Part shown: positions 1-8,366 of the stretch, piece after piece | How positions within the stretch are numbered: position 1 is the stretch's first letter | Layout of the letters: each line of letters starts with the position of its first letter | The notes under the pieces: model-generated | Told to the model about the DNA's origin: nothing | The model's input: the letters and a program-made list of their open reading frames with translations, nothing else | Databases searched by the model: none | Translations under genes and position numbers: made by a program | Origin: Streptomyces apocyni | GTDB taxonomy: Bacteria > Actinomycetota > Actinomycetes > Streptomycetales > Streptomycetaceae | Assembly (NCBI RefSeq): GCF_009739465.1 | Contig: NZ_WHOM01000065.1 | Location: forward strand, 432,313-496,312 | DNA length: 64,000 nucleotides | Direction of reading: 5' to 3'

Positions 1-1962
1 CCCGAGTGCGCCTTCCTGCTCGCCGCGACGCCCGAGGTCGCCGCACCCTCGCCCGACTCGCACCTCGAAGAGGTCTTCCTCGGCGGGCTCAGCCGCAGTG
101 GCGGCCTGGAGCTCCTTGAGCGGTGCGTGGACCGGACGCTCACCGAGGACGAGGCAGCCTGGGCCGGTGACCTGTGGTTCGAGTCCGAGGGGCTGCCGCT
201 GCGCTTCGTCCAGGCCGGGGCCCTGCTCAGACAGCGCGACCAACTGCGCGCCGACCCTGGCGCCTTCGACGCGTACGGCTACTTCGACGGCCCGGGTGCC
301 GCTCCCCACGACGCGCCTTTCGACGCCGAGGACGGTCACGACGTACCCCTGCCGAGCATCGCCGAAGGCGCCGCGCCCGCCGTACTGCTCGCCTCGCGGC
401 TGAGCGAGTCGGCCCGCGCCACGCTGCGCTTCGCCGTCGCGCTCGGCGGTGAGGTACCGCACCAGGCGCATCTGCCCGCCCTGGTCGGTGACACCCACGC
501 GGACGCCGCACTCGGCGAACTGGCCGGCGTCGCCCTGGTCACCCCCGTCGGCGCGCGCCACCGGCTCGCGGCCGGGGTGCTGACCCAGCTGCTGGCGGGC
601 GGGTACGGCGATGACAGCGCCGAGCGGGCGCACACCGCCGCTCAGCACTACGCCTGGTGGGCCGGGCACCCGTCGGTGACCCCGGAGCGGGCCGTCGCCG
701 AGGCGGACGCGCTGCTGGCCGCGCTGACCGCACAGGTGCCAGGCGGTGACTCCGGGCAGTTGAGCACCGCGGTGCTGCTGGCCCGGACAGCGGCACCGGC
801 GTTCGCGGCCGGGCTGGGCTGGAGCGCCTGGGAGCGGGCGCTGCGCACCGGTCTGGAGGCGGCACGGCTGGCCGGAGAGGTCGCCGAAGAGGCGTACTTC
901 CACCACGACCTCGGCATACTCGCGCTCCTCGGCGGCCAGTTGGACCGGGCCCGCGCCGAGCTGGAGGCATCCATCGGGATGCGCGGGGTGCTCGCGGACA
1001 AGCGCGGCACGGTCGCCGGCCGGCGGGCCCTGGCGCTGGTCGCCGACCGCTCGGGCGGCGCCGTGCACGGCGGGCGCACGCCAGCGGGCGAGGAGGTGCC
1101 GGCCGCGCGGTACGAGGAGTCGGCGTCGCCGCCGCGTGGTGTACCCGCGGCCCTGCCGTTCCCCACGCCGCAGTACACACCGGACGAGACGTTGGTCACC
1201 CGGCAGCAGGGCCCGGTATCCGGAGGTGCTGGTCTGTCAACGGCCGGGACCCGCCGCACCCTCTTCAGCAGCGCCCGGCGCAATCTGGCCGCCGCGGGGG
1301 CGGGCGCCCTGCTCGCCGCCGTACTGGGCACGGTGGTGACCCTCGGCGCGACCTCCGGCGAGGAGCCGCCTCCCAACAGCGTCAAGCCGGACCAGTCGGC
1401 CAGCGAGGACGGCGGCGACGGCGGTCTCCCCGCCGACCGGGCGGACAAGGACACCGGCGGAGCCCCGGCCACCAGCCGTCCCGGTAACGGCGGCGGCCCC
1501 GACGTGGCCCGCGGCACGGCGCGCCCGGACGGCACCGGCGAGCCGGGCGACCCGTCCGGCACCGCCGACCCGTCGGCCACACCCGACCCGTCCGCCTCCG
1601 GTACGCAGCCCAGCTCCCCGGACCCCACCACGTCGGACGACCCGGACCCCACATCCCCGGACCCGACCACACCCAAGCCGACCGCCCCCGACCCGGACCC
1701 CGACCCGGACCCGACCACGCCGGACCCGGACCCCACGACGCCGGACCCGGAGCCGACGACCACGCCCGAGCCGGAGCCCACCACCGAGGAGCCGCCGGAG
1801 ACCTCGACGGCGAGCGCCCCGACATCCAGCACACCGGTGAAGAGCAGCGCCCCGGCCAGCAGCAGCGCACCCGCGAGCAGCAGCGCTCCAGCGAGCAGCA
1901 GCGCCCCAGCGAGCAGCGGCAGCGCCGCCAGCTCACCGAGCGGGTCGGACCCCGTCATCTGA
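1..1962 (+). CDS. ATP-binding/TPR-type regulator with transmembrane anchor and Pro/Ser-rich stalk (5'-truncated)
   Basis: The frame is open from base 1, so the N-terminus lies outside the window. The visible part has an alanine/leucine-rich helical region resembling the C-terminal half of Streptomyces STAND-like ATP-binding proteins. One hydrophobic helix follows (AAGAGALLAAVLGTVV, near 1285-1345), then about 200 residues of disordered sequence rich in DP, PDPT and finally four SAPASS repeats. I infer a cytoplasmic helical domain, one membrane pass and a wall-spanning extracellular tail. No Walker motif is visible in the retained part, so the ATPase assignment is a guess from family appearance. 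A strong hairpin follows the stop. Confidence 0.6.
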   Translation, partial: PECAFLLAATPEVAAPSPDSHLEEVFLGGLSRSGGLELLERCVDRTLTEDEAAWAGDLWFESEGLPLRFVQAGALLRQRDQLRADPGAFDAYGYFDGPGAAPHDAPFDAEDGHDVPLPSIAEGAAPAVLLASRLSESARATLRFAVALGGEVPHQAHLPALVGDTHADAALGELAGVALVTPVGARHRLAAGVLTQLLAGGYGDDSAERAHTAAQHYAWWAGHPSVTPERAVAEADALLAALTAQVPGGDSGQLSTAVLLARTAAPAFAAGLGWSAWERALRTGLEAARLAGEVAEEAYFHHDLGILALLGGQLDRARAELEASIGMRGVLADKRGTVAGRRALALVADRSGGAVHGGRTPAGEEVPAARYEESASPPRGVPAALPFPTPQYTPDETLVTRQQGPVSGGAGLSTAGTRRTLFSSARRNLAAAGAGALLAAVLGTVVTLGATSGEEPPPNSVKPDQSASEDGGDGGLPADRADKDTGGAPATSRPGNGGGPDVARGTARPDGTGEPGDPSGTADPSATPDPSASGTQPSSPDPTTSDDPDPTSPDPTTPKPTAPDPDPDPDPTTPDPDPTTPDPEPTTTPEPEPTTEEPPETSTASAPTSSTPVKSSAPASSSAPASSSAPASSSAPASSGSAASSPSGSDPVI

Positions 1963-1985
1963 ACACGACGGTGCCGCTGAACACG

Positions 1986-2031
1986 ACGGTGCCGCGCCAC
2001 CCGGAACACCTCCCGGGTGGCGCGGCACCGT
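1986..2031. terminator. Long-stem hairpin terminator
   Basis: A perfect 19-bp stem (1986-2004 with 2013-2031) and an 8-nt loop lie 24 bases after the stop of the first gene. There is no U-tract, which is usual for Streptomyces. It could stop transcription in both directions, since nucS converges on it. Just before it, an 18-bp sequence around GAACACGACGGTGCC is directly repeated (about 1959-1994). Confidence 0.75.
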
Positions 2032-2061
2032 GCTGTGTACGCGTGCGAGGAGCCTGGGTCG

Positions 2062-2230
2062 CTAGTGCCCCAACAGGCAACATTCGCCCCGTCGCGACGC
2101 CCGGCACGCACTCTCGGCGCACCGGGCACAAGCCCAAGTACATCCAGTACGAGGGCTCGCACCCGGCACGCCGAGAGCACGCACCGGACGCCGCTCCTTA
2201 ACGGGCGAACGTTGCCTGCCGGGGCACTAG
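2062..2230. mobile_element. MITE-like 169-bp palindromic element
   Basis: The ends are inverted repeats: about 31 bp starting CTAGTGCCCC at the left match, with about four differences, the complement of the right end finishing GGGGCACTAG. The interior arms also pair, with most differences being transitions that would still allow G-U pairs in RNA, so nearly the whole element folds into one hairpin. Both ends carry CTAG, consistent with TA target duplication of IS630-type elements (inference). It encodes no transposase. The stop codon of nucS (TAG, 2227-2229) is the last bases of the element. Confidence 0.6.
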
Positions 2231-2898
2231 AAGAGCCTGAGCTTGTCGTCCTCGATGCCGCGCAGCGCGTCATAGTCGAGGACCGCGCATCCCATGCCCC
2301 GGTCGGTCGCCAGGACACGCGCCTGCGGCTTGATCTCCTGAGCCGCGAAGACACCGCGCACGGGCGCCAGATGCGGGTCGCGGTTGAGGAGTTCGAGATA
2401 GCGCGTGAGCTGCTCCACGCCGTCGATCTCGCCCCGCCGCTTGATCTCCACGGCCACGGTCATGCCGTCCGCGTCCCGGCACAGGATGTCGACCGGGCCG
2501 ATCGCGGTCGGATACTCACGGCGGATCAGGGTGTAGCCCTCGCCGAGGGTCTCGATCCGGTCGGCCAGCAGCTCTTGGAGGTGTGCTTCCACGCCGTCTT
2601 TGATAAGGCCGGGGTCCACGCCCAGTTCGTGCGAGGAGTCGTGCAGCACCTCCTCCATGGTGATGATGAGCTTCTCGCCCGCCTTGTTCACGACAGTCCA
2701 GACACCGGCGTCGTCGCCGGTGCCCTCCTTGAGCGTGCAGGGCGGTGACATCCAGTTGAGGGGCTTGTAGGCCCGGTCGTCCGCGTGGATGGAGACGCTG
2801 CCGTCCGCCTTGACCAGGATCAGACGGGGCGCGAGGGGCAGATGGGCGGTGAGCCTGCCCGCGTAGTCCACGGAGCAGCGGGCGATGACAAGACGCAT
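2227..2898 (-). CDS. nucS: Endonuclease NucS (mismatch-specific, EndoMS)
   Basis: A 223-residue protein starting MRLVIARCSVDYAGRL, matching the usual actinobacterial NucS start and length. The N-terminal beta domain (about residues 1-110) is followed by a RecB-like nuclease fold. The region YPTAIGPVDILCRDADG, then VAVEIKRRGEID, gives the D...E-x-K catalytic residues of the PD-(D/E)XK superfamily. NucS cuts both strands at mismatches and provides mismatch repair in actinobacteria lacking MutS/MutL, acting with the beta clamp. A start nine bases upstream (TTG, 2907) is possible. The terminal LRLF is intact although a palindromic element supplies the stop codon. Confidence 0.95.
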   Translation of the reverse strand: MRLVIARCSVDYAGRLTAHLPLAPRLILVKADGSVSIHADDRAYKPLNWMSPPCTLKEGTGDDAGVWTVVNKAGEKLIITMEEVLHDSSHELGVDPGLIKDGVEAHLQELLADRIETLGEGYTLIRREYPTAIGPVDILCRDADGMTVAVEIKRRGEIDGVEQLTRYLELLNRDPHLAPVRGVFAAQEIKPQARVLATDRGMGCAVLDYDALRGIEDDKLRLF

Positions 2899-3154
2899 GG
2901 TCGGCAACGCTACTCGACCTCCGGGGTCCCACGCGATTCGCCCGTCACGTCCGTCGCCTCGGGCCCATTGGGCCGCCCCTTATATCCAGTTGACCCCTGT
3001 TCGTTTTTGGCCAGTTGTGCGCGCATTCTCCTGGTGCGGGGAGGACACGATGCTTACCGTATAAGCGGGAGGTCGCGGCGCGTGCACGCTGCGTAGGCGA
3101 GCTCCTGGCCTGTCCGTCAGCCCCCGGACGCCCGGGGGCGCGAGAGGAGAACTC

Positions 3155-3547
3155 ATGTCGCTCGACGTCTCACCGGCACTGTTGGAACAGGCCGAGCGAG
3201 GCGAGGTCGACGAAGCCGCCTTCGTCGACTGCGTCCGGACCTCCCTGCCTTTTGCGTGGGAGATGGTCAGCTCCCTGGTGGCACAGCTGAAGGTCGACGG
3301 TGGTGAGTTCGCCGACAACCAGACGCCGCCGCCCAACGAGCAGGCGCGTGGTCAGCTTCTGCGTGCGCTGGCGAGTGACGCGATACGTGGTGCCCTGGAG
3401 CGGCACTTCGGAGTGCGCCTCGCATTTCAGAACTGTCATCGTGTCGCGGTCTTTCCGCTGGACTCCGCGGTTGACGACCGGCTGGCCCGTTTCACCTCGA
3501 TCAGGGGCCAGTTGCTGAACCAGTCACCGGAACTCAGGGACTGCTGA
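3155..3547 (+). CDS. SCO5389-family small protein
   Basis: A 130-residue soluble protein (MSLDVSPALLEQAERGEVDEAAF...), preceded by the strong ribosome binding site GAGGAGA seven bases before ATG. It has no signal peptide or membrane helix. It resembles a family found beside nucS in streptomycetes (SCO5389 by recollection), whose function is not known to me. The sequence looks all-helical with a conserved C-terminal segment FQNCHRVAVFPLDS. It is transcribed divergently from nucS, with about 255 bases between them. Confidence 0.8.
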   Translation: MSLDVSPALLEQAERGEVDEAAFVDCVRTSLPFAWEMVSSLVAQLKVDGGEFADNQTPPPNEQARGQLLRALASDAIRGALERHFGVRLAFQNCHRVAVFPLDSAVDDRLARFTSIRGQLLNQSPELRDC

Positions 3548-3614
3548 GCCCAGTCGCTGTCGCCCCGTACGCGGGAGGTGTAGTTGTCCGGGGCGGCAGC
3601 CCGGTCCGGTGGCA

Positions 3615-3656
3615 TGTGCCCCGTGGCCTGTGCCCGGTGGCCTGTGCCCCGTGGCC
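3615..3656. repeat. Three 14-bp tandem repeats
   Basis: TGTGCCCCGTGGCC is present at 3615-3628, 3629-3642 (one change) and 3643-3656. The array lies between two convergent genes and has no coding role that I can see. Confidence 0.8.
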
Positions 3657-3685
3657 GATGTGCGCGCGGGTGCGTGCGACGGCGA

Positions 3686-4714
3686 TCAGCTCAGCCTGGG
3701 GAGTACCTCGGCACCCAGCCGCCGTACGTTCTCCTCCGTAGCCGCCAGGTCGCCGGAGCCCTCCACCAGCAGCGCGAAGCGCGTGATGCCCGTACGCTCC
3801 GAGGTCGCCGCCAGCCGGTCCGCGCACAGCCGTGGTGTGCCCACCGGGTGGATCTCGCACAGCAGTTCGGTGTACGCCACCGGATCGCGCATCGCGCGCA
3901 CGCGCCCGTCCACGGTGACATGGGCGTCAAGACCCGCTTTCAGCCAACCTGGCATGGCCTTCAGCAGCGCTTCCCTGGCCTGTGGAGTGCGGTCGGCGAC
4001 CTGCGCCACTCCGGCCGAGACATGAGCGGCCTCCGCCACCAGGTCCGGGCTGTGCCCCGCCGCCCGTGCGTGGCTCCGCCAGGCGGCGACCATGTCGGCC
4101 TTCTCCTCGTCCCCGACGTGCATCCCGAGCAGCATCGGGAGCCCCCGCTCCGCCGCCAGCCGCACGCTCGCGGGTGACGTGCAGGCCACGATCACCTCCG
4201 GCCCCTCCTGCCCGCTGAGCGCCTCGTCCGGGCGGGGTACGACGGCGACCTCGCGGAAGGCGAAGTGCTCCCCGGTGGCCGAGACGCGGGGTTCGCTCAG
4301 CCAGCGACGCAGCAGATCGAGCGACTCGGGGAACCCGGCCTCGTACGCCCGCAGGCCCGAGCCGAAGACCTCCAGGTCGACCCAGGGGCCGCCACGCCCC
4401 ACGCCGAGCGAGAACCGCCCGCCGCTGGTGAGATGCAGCAGGGCCGCCTGCTCGCCGAGTGCCACCGGGTGCTGGGTCGGCAGCACCGAGACCGCCGTGC
4501 CGACCCGGATGCGCCGGGTGCGCCCGAGCAGCAGGGCGGCCAGCGTCACGGCGGATGGGCAGACGCCGTACGGCACGAAGTGGTGCTCGGCGAGCCAGAC
4601 CGCGTCGAGTCCGGCCTCCTCGGTGACCTCCGCGGTGCGTACCGCGCGATGTAGTGCCTCCCCCTGGCCCTGGCCCGGGAACTGTGCGGCCAGTACGAAA
4701 CTTCCTACGCGCAT
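3686..4714 (-). CDS. LLM-class flavin-dependent oxidoreductase
   Basis: A 342-residue luciferase-like monooxygenase fold. The start MRVGSFVLAAQFPGQGQG was chosen because GGAGGCAGGAG lies just upstream; the frame stays open 21 codons further. Family signatures include EAGLDAVWLAEHHF near residue 40, then RIRVGTAVSVLPTQHPV and GRFSLGVGRGGPWVDLEVF. Such enzymes use reduced F420 or FMN with an alkanal-type or small organic substrate; the substrate cannot be read here. It is transcribed alone, convergent with the SCO5389-type gene. Confidence 0.9.
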   Translation of the reverse strand: MRVGSFVLAAQFPGQGQGEALHRAVRTAEVTEEAGLDAVWLAEHHFVPYGVCPSAVTLAALLLGRTRRIRVGTAVSVLPTQHPVALGEQAALLHLTSGGRFSLGVGRGGPWVDLEVFGSGLRAYEAGFPESLDLLRRWLSEPRVSATGEHFAFREVAVVPRPDEALSGQEGPEVIVACTSPASVRLAAERGLPMLLGMHVGDEEKADMVAAWRSHARAAGHSPDLVAEAAHVSAGVAQVADRTPQAREALLKAMPGWLKAGLDAHVTVDGRVRAMRDPVAYTELLCEIHPVGTPRLCADRLAATSERTGITRFALLVEGSGDLAATEENVRRLGAEVLPRLS

Positions 4715-4947
4715 GGCGACTCCTGCCTCCTCGGCGCCGACGCGGCAACTCCCCCTATCGGCAACAACGCGTGACACGTGCCAAAGGCACGGTCCACCAT
4801 GAAGGTTGGCTCATTTAATGATGAGAGCCAGTGTCGCGAACAGGGTGGGGATGTGCGGGGAATGTGCGGAGGAGCGCTTACCCCCGACGCGTGCCGCGTA
4901 GGCTGGACAGAACAGTTGAGTCCCTGTACGGCCGGTGAGGTGTGCCC

Positions 4948-5295
4948 GTGTCCCCGCGCAAGAACCGTGTGTCGTCCCGTCGCGGTGGTGCCGCTTCCTC
5001 ATCCGGCAGGGGTACGGACGAGGACCGTGGCGAACGGTACGGCGGTTTTCAGCACACGGAGACCTGGCAGGGCGAGGAGTTCTCGGTCCGCCATGTGGCG
5101 GGCGCGAGCGCCGCGGGCAAGTCGTACCGCTGTCCCGGCTGTGACCAGGAGATCCCGTCCGTGATGCCGCATGTGGTGGCCTGGCCCGAGTTCGGCGGTG
5201 TGGACGACCGTCGGCACTGGCACAAGGCGTGCTGGAACGCACGGGACCGCCGCACCTCGGGGGTACGACGGTCCCGGAACGCTCCGCGCTACTGA
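4948..5295 (+). CDS. Small zinc-ribbon-like conserved protein
   Basis: A 115-residue protein starting VSPRKNRVSSRRGG at GTG 4948. I preferred this to GTG 4942 because GGTGAGG sits seven bases before it. The N-terminus is basic and disordered. The C-terminal half has CPGCDQEIPSVMPHVV and later HWHKACW, a Cys2/His/Cys pattern that could bind zinc. It looks like the small streptomycete proteins often annotated ATP/GTP-binding protein, but no nucleotide-binding motif is visible. Function unknown. Confidence 0.75.
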   Translation: MSPRKNRVSSRRGGAASSSGRGTDEDRGERYGGFQHTETWQGEEFSVRHVAGASAAGKSYRCPGCDQEIPSVMPHVVAWPEFGGVDDRRHWHKACWNARDRRTSGVRRSRNAPRY

Positions 5296-5306
5296 GCGGG
5301 GCGGGC

Positions 5307-6209
5307 CTACACGTCGCGGGACTCCAGCACCGCGAGGGCCCCGCCCAGCGCGACCAGGGCCAGCACCAGCATGAACAGGACCGGCGTCCAGCCCTGCGGC
5401 CCGGAATCCGTGACGGTGTTGCCGTAGAGCACGCTCAGCTGGCTGGGGATCGAGTACTCGAGCAGCCCCCGCCGCAGCTCCTCCATGGACTCCGCGAACA
5501 GGAACATGGCCGCCACCAGCGGCAGCAGTACGACGCCGAGCATGATGGTGATCGCGCCCGCGGAGTGCCGTACGAGCGACCCGACGGCGAGCGAGATCAG
5601 ACCCAGCAGAGCGATGTAGCAGCCGACACCGACCGTCCCGCGCAGCCACTCGGATCCGGTGGCGTCGACCGCGTCGACCATGGAGGTCTGTAGTACGGCC
5701 ACCACAGTGGCGGTGACCGTGGTGATCGTGAACACCAGGGCGAAGAAGACCAGCGCCTTGGCGGCGAGCACCCGGCCCCGGTTGGGGCAGGCGGTGAGCG
5801 TGGTGCGCATCATGCCGGTGCCGTACTCGGACGAGACGGTCAGCACGCCCAGGGTGATGACACAGAGCGAGCCGAGCAGGACGCCGGTGAAGCCGAGCGT
5901 GAGGGCGGGCACGTCCACAAGCTCGCCGTCGTCGTAGCTGACCCCCCAGGCGATGAGCAGCCCGAGGCCCAGCATCAGGAAGATCATGATCCCGAGCGTC
6001 CACACGGTGGAGCGCACCGACCGGATCTTCGTCCACTCCGAGGCGATGGCGTCCCCGATGTGGGTGCTCCTGATCGGAATCGGCGAGGTGTACGTGGCCC
6101 CGGCCTGCCCCGGAAACGGCGGGGCGCCCGCGGCGGCCGGTCCGGCCTGCGCGGGGGCCTGTGCGGGGGCCTGCGGCTGTGGCGTGGACGGCATCGGCGG
6201 CGTGGTCAT
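5307..6209 (-). CDS. ABC-2 type transporter permease (module 1)
   Basis: A 300-residue membrane protein. An N-terminal Pro/Ala/Gln-rich cytoplasmic tail of about 50 residues precedes EWTKIRSVRSTVWTLG, the common entry to the first helix in this permease family. About six membrane segments follow, with STEYGTGMMRTTL-like sequence (SSEYGTGMMRTTLTA) between helices 2 and 3. Its ATG overlaps the ATPase stop by one base (TGATG), so translation is coupled. It pairs with the ATPase just upstream, probably exporting a lipid, peptide or drug; substrate unknown. Confidence 0.9.
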   Translation of the reverse strand: MTTPPMPSTPQPQAPAQAPAQAGPAAAGAPPFPGQAGATYTSPIPIRSTHIGDAIASEWTKIRSVRSTVWTLGIMIFLMLGLGLLIAWGVSYDDGELVDVPALTLGFTGVLLGSLCVITLGVLTVSSEYGTGMMRTTLTACPNRGRVLAAKALVFFALVFTITTVTATVVAVLQTSMVDAVDATGSEWLRGTVGVGCYIALLGLISLAVGSLVRHSAGAITIMLGVVLLPLVAAMFLFAESMEELRRGLLEYSIPSQLSVLYGNTVTDSGPQGWTPVLFMLVLALVALGGALAVLESRDV

Positions 6210-7429
6210 CAGGCGTCCTCGGTGGTGGGCTTGCTGCCGGGCTTGGTCAGGTCGGCGGGAGGTGTGGCGGGGGCCGCGGGCGCCGGGGTCGCTGGGGACG
6301 CGGGGGTGGCGGCGGGCTGCGGGGCGTACGGGTTGGGCTGGCCCGGGGCCTGCGGGGCCTGCGGCGCGGGCTGCGGCATCGCGAACGGCTGGCCGCCGCC
6401 CTGCTGCGGCGGCGGAGGCGCGTACCAGTCCGGCTGACCTTGGCCGGGGACCGGCGGCTGGCCCGCCAGGACGGGCGCGGCCAGCTGCTGCTGGAGCCCG
6501 GCCCGCTGGTCGGTCGTGGAGCGGAAGTCCACCGCGCCCTGGGTCATCCGCATGTACGCCTCCTCCAGTGAGGCCTGGTGCGGCGAGAGCTCCCAGAGGC
6601 GGACACCCGCGTCATGCGCGAGGTCGCTGATCCGGGAGAGCGGAAGACCGGTGACCCGGAGCGCCCCGTCCTGCTCGGGCAGCACCTGGCCGCCCGCCTC
6701 GGTCAGCGTGGCGGTCAGCTTCTCGCGCTGCTTGGGCTCGGTCCCCGGCGTACGCACCCGGGCGAAGTCCGCGGAGTTCGCCGAGATGAAGTCCTTGACG
6801 CTCATGTCGGCCATCAGCTGCCCGCGCCCGATCACGATCAGATGGTCCGCGGTCAGCGCCATCTCGCTCATCAGGTGCGAGGAGACGAAGACCGTACGGC
6901 CCTCGGAGGCCAGCCGCTTCATCAGGTTGCGCACCCAGAGGATGCCCTCCGGGTCCAGGCCGTTGACCGGCTCGTCGAAGAGCAGCACCTGCGGGTCGCC
7001 GAGCAGCGCGGCGGCGATCCCCAGCCGCTGGCCCATACCGAGCGAGAAGCCCTTGGAGCGCTTCTTCGCTACGTCCTGAAGACCCACCACGCCCAGCACC
7101 TCGTCGACCCGGCGGGCCGGGATACCGGACAGCTGGGCCAGACAGAGCAGGTGGTTGCGGGCGTGCCGCCCGCCGTGCACCGCCTTGGCGTCCAGCAGGG
7201 CGCCGACCTGGCGGGGCGCGTTGGGCAGGCTCCGGTAGGGGTGCCCGGCGATGGTCACCCGGCCCGCGTTCGGCTGGTCGAGCCCCAGGATCATGCGCAT
7301 CGTCGTCGACTTGCCCGAACCGTTGGGTCCGAGGAAGCCGGTGACGGCGCCGGGCCGTACCTGGAAGGAAAGGTCGTACACGGCTGTTTTGGCGCCATAG
7401 CGCTTGGTCAGGCCGACTGCCTCGATCAT
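6209..7429 (-). CDS. ABC transporter ATP-binding protein (module 1)
   Basis: About 406 residues, starting MIEAVGLTKRYGAKTAVYDLSF; a GTG nine bases upstream is also possible. Walker A is GPNGSGKST, the signature is FSLGMGQRLGIA, Walker B is VLLFDEPVNGLD, and the switch histidine is in VFVSSHLMSEM. After the nucleotide-binding domain (about 1-220) comes a domain typical of drug/lantibiotic exporters, then an unusual C-terminal tail of about 100 residues of Pro/Ala/Gln (APAAPATPP-type). The next permease has a similar Pro/Ala-rich N-terminus. This module is a close paralogue of module 2 just upstream. Confidence 0.92.
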   Translation of the reverse strand: MIEAVGLTKRYGAKTAVYDLSFQVRPGAVTGFLGPNGSGKSTTMRMILGLDQPNAGRVTIAGHPYRSLPNAPRQVGALLDAKAVHGGRHARNHLLCLAQLSGIPARRVDEVLGVVGLQDVAKKRSKGFSLGMGQRLGIAAALLGDPQVLLFDEPVNGLDPEGILWVRNLMKRLASEGRTVFVSSHLMSEMALTADHLIVIGRGQLMADMSVKDFISANSADFARVRTPGTEPKQREKLTATLTEAGGQVLPEQDGALRVTGLPLSRISDLAHDAGVRLWELSPHQASLEEAYMRMTQGAVDFRSTTDQRAGLQQQLAAPVLAGQPPVPGQGQPDWYAPPPPQQGGGQPFAMPQPAPQAPQAPGQPNPYAPQPAATPASPATPAPAAPATPPADLTKPGSKPTTEDA

Positions 7430-7532
7430 GCTGCGCACCCATCGACAAGGTCATGGTGTCGGGGCACTCGTGTGCTCCCCCGTAAGGCTTAGGAGGATAG
7501 CGACACGCTGACGGTTTCCGGAATGCCGGGAC

Positions 7533-7554
7533 TAGTTGAGTGAAGCCTCAACTA
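7533..7554. promoter_or_regulatory. Inverted-repeat operator upstream of ABC module 1
   Basis: TAGTTGAG, a six-base spacer, then CTCAACTA: perfect 8-bp arms in an AT-richer patch about 105 bases before the start of the module-1 ATPase. It fits a dimeric repressor site of GntR, MarR or TetR type. No regulator gene is adjacent, so the binder is unknown. A run of four T after the right arm would also let it act as a weak terminator on the plus strand. Confidence 0.45.
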
Positions 7555-7560
7555 TTTTGC

Positions 7561-7595
7561 CTGTCAGCTGTCAGCTGTCAGCTGTCAGCTGTCAG
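7561..7595. repeat. Five tandem copies of CTGTCAG
   Basis: Five perfect 7-bp units run from 7561 to 7595. The last unit contains the stop codon of the module-2 permease (TGA on the minus strand, 7592-7594), so unit gain or loss alters only untranslated sequence. Confidence 0.95.
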
Positions 7596-8362
7596 GCGTC
7601 TCGCTTCTTGAGCAGGGCGTACCCTCCGGCCACCGCCACCACCACCCAGAGCACCATGATGGCGAAGCCGCCCCAGGGTCCGTACGGGGTGTCGTCGTCG
7701 ATCGGGCTGACCACCTGCATGATCTTGCTGCCCGCCTGGTCCGGCAGATACTGGCCGACCTTCCTGGTGGCGGGGACATTGCCCAGGATGTTGGAGATCA
7801 GGAAGAAGAACGGCATCAGAATGCCGAGCGCCAGCATCGGGCTGCGCAACATCGCCGCGACTCCCATCGAGAACACCGCGATCAGCGTCATATAGAGCCC
7901 GCCGCCGATCACCGCGCGCAGCACCCCGGTGTCGCCGAGCGCGGCCCGGTGATCGCCCAGCATGGCCTGCCCGAGAAAGAAAGCGGCGAAGCTGGTGGCG
8001 AGGGAGACCACCAGAGCGAGTGCGGTCGCCACCGCGATCTTGCTGAAGAGAAACTTTCCGCGCTGGGGAACCGCGGCCAATGACGTACGGATCATTCCGG
8101 TGCTGTACTCGTTGGACACCACCAGCACACCGAAGACGATCATTGCCAACTGCCCGAGACTCATCCCGGCGAAACTGATAAACGTCGGGTCAAAGGCCCG
8201 GCGTTCATTCGCGCTCAGGTTGTCGAAGTCGTTCTTCACCAGAAGGCTGATCAACATCCCGAGGGCGATCGTGACGACCACGGCGAGCCCGAGCGTCCAC
8301 ACGGTCGACGCGACCGACCTGATCTTGGTCCACTCCGACCTCAGTACGCGCGTCGAGGACAT
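7592..8362 (-). CDS. ABC-2 type transporter permease (module 2)
   Basis: A 256-residue protein from MSSTRVLRSEWTKIRSVASTVWTLG; the longer open frame upstream lies inside the preceding ATPase gene and is rejected. About six membrane helices are evident, with SNEYSTGMIRTSLAAVPQRGK between helices 2 and 3, matching the module-1 permease. It lacks that protein's Pro/Ala-rich N-terminal tail. It begins four bases after the stop of its ATPase. The C-terminus is VAGGYALLKKRDA. Confidence 0.9.
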   Translation of the reverse strand: MSSTRVLRSEWTKIRSVASTVWTLGLAVVVTIALGMLISLLVKNDFDNLSANERRAFDPTFISFAGMSLGQLAMIVFGVLVVSNEYSTGMIRTSLAAVPQRGKFLFSKIAVATALALVVSLATSFAAFFLGQAMLGDHRAALGDTGVLRAVIGGGLYMTLIAVFSMGVAAMLRSPMLALGILMPFFFLISNILGNVPATRKVGQYLPDQAGSKIMQVVSPIDDDTPYGPWGGFAIMVLWVVVAVAGGYALLKKRDA

Positions 8363-8366
8363 CCGG

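Noticed and set aside
648..2354. Open frame of 568 codons on the minus strand at the left end
   Set aside because: It is the complement of the repeat-rich stalk gene and runs through a terminator and a MITE-like element.
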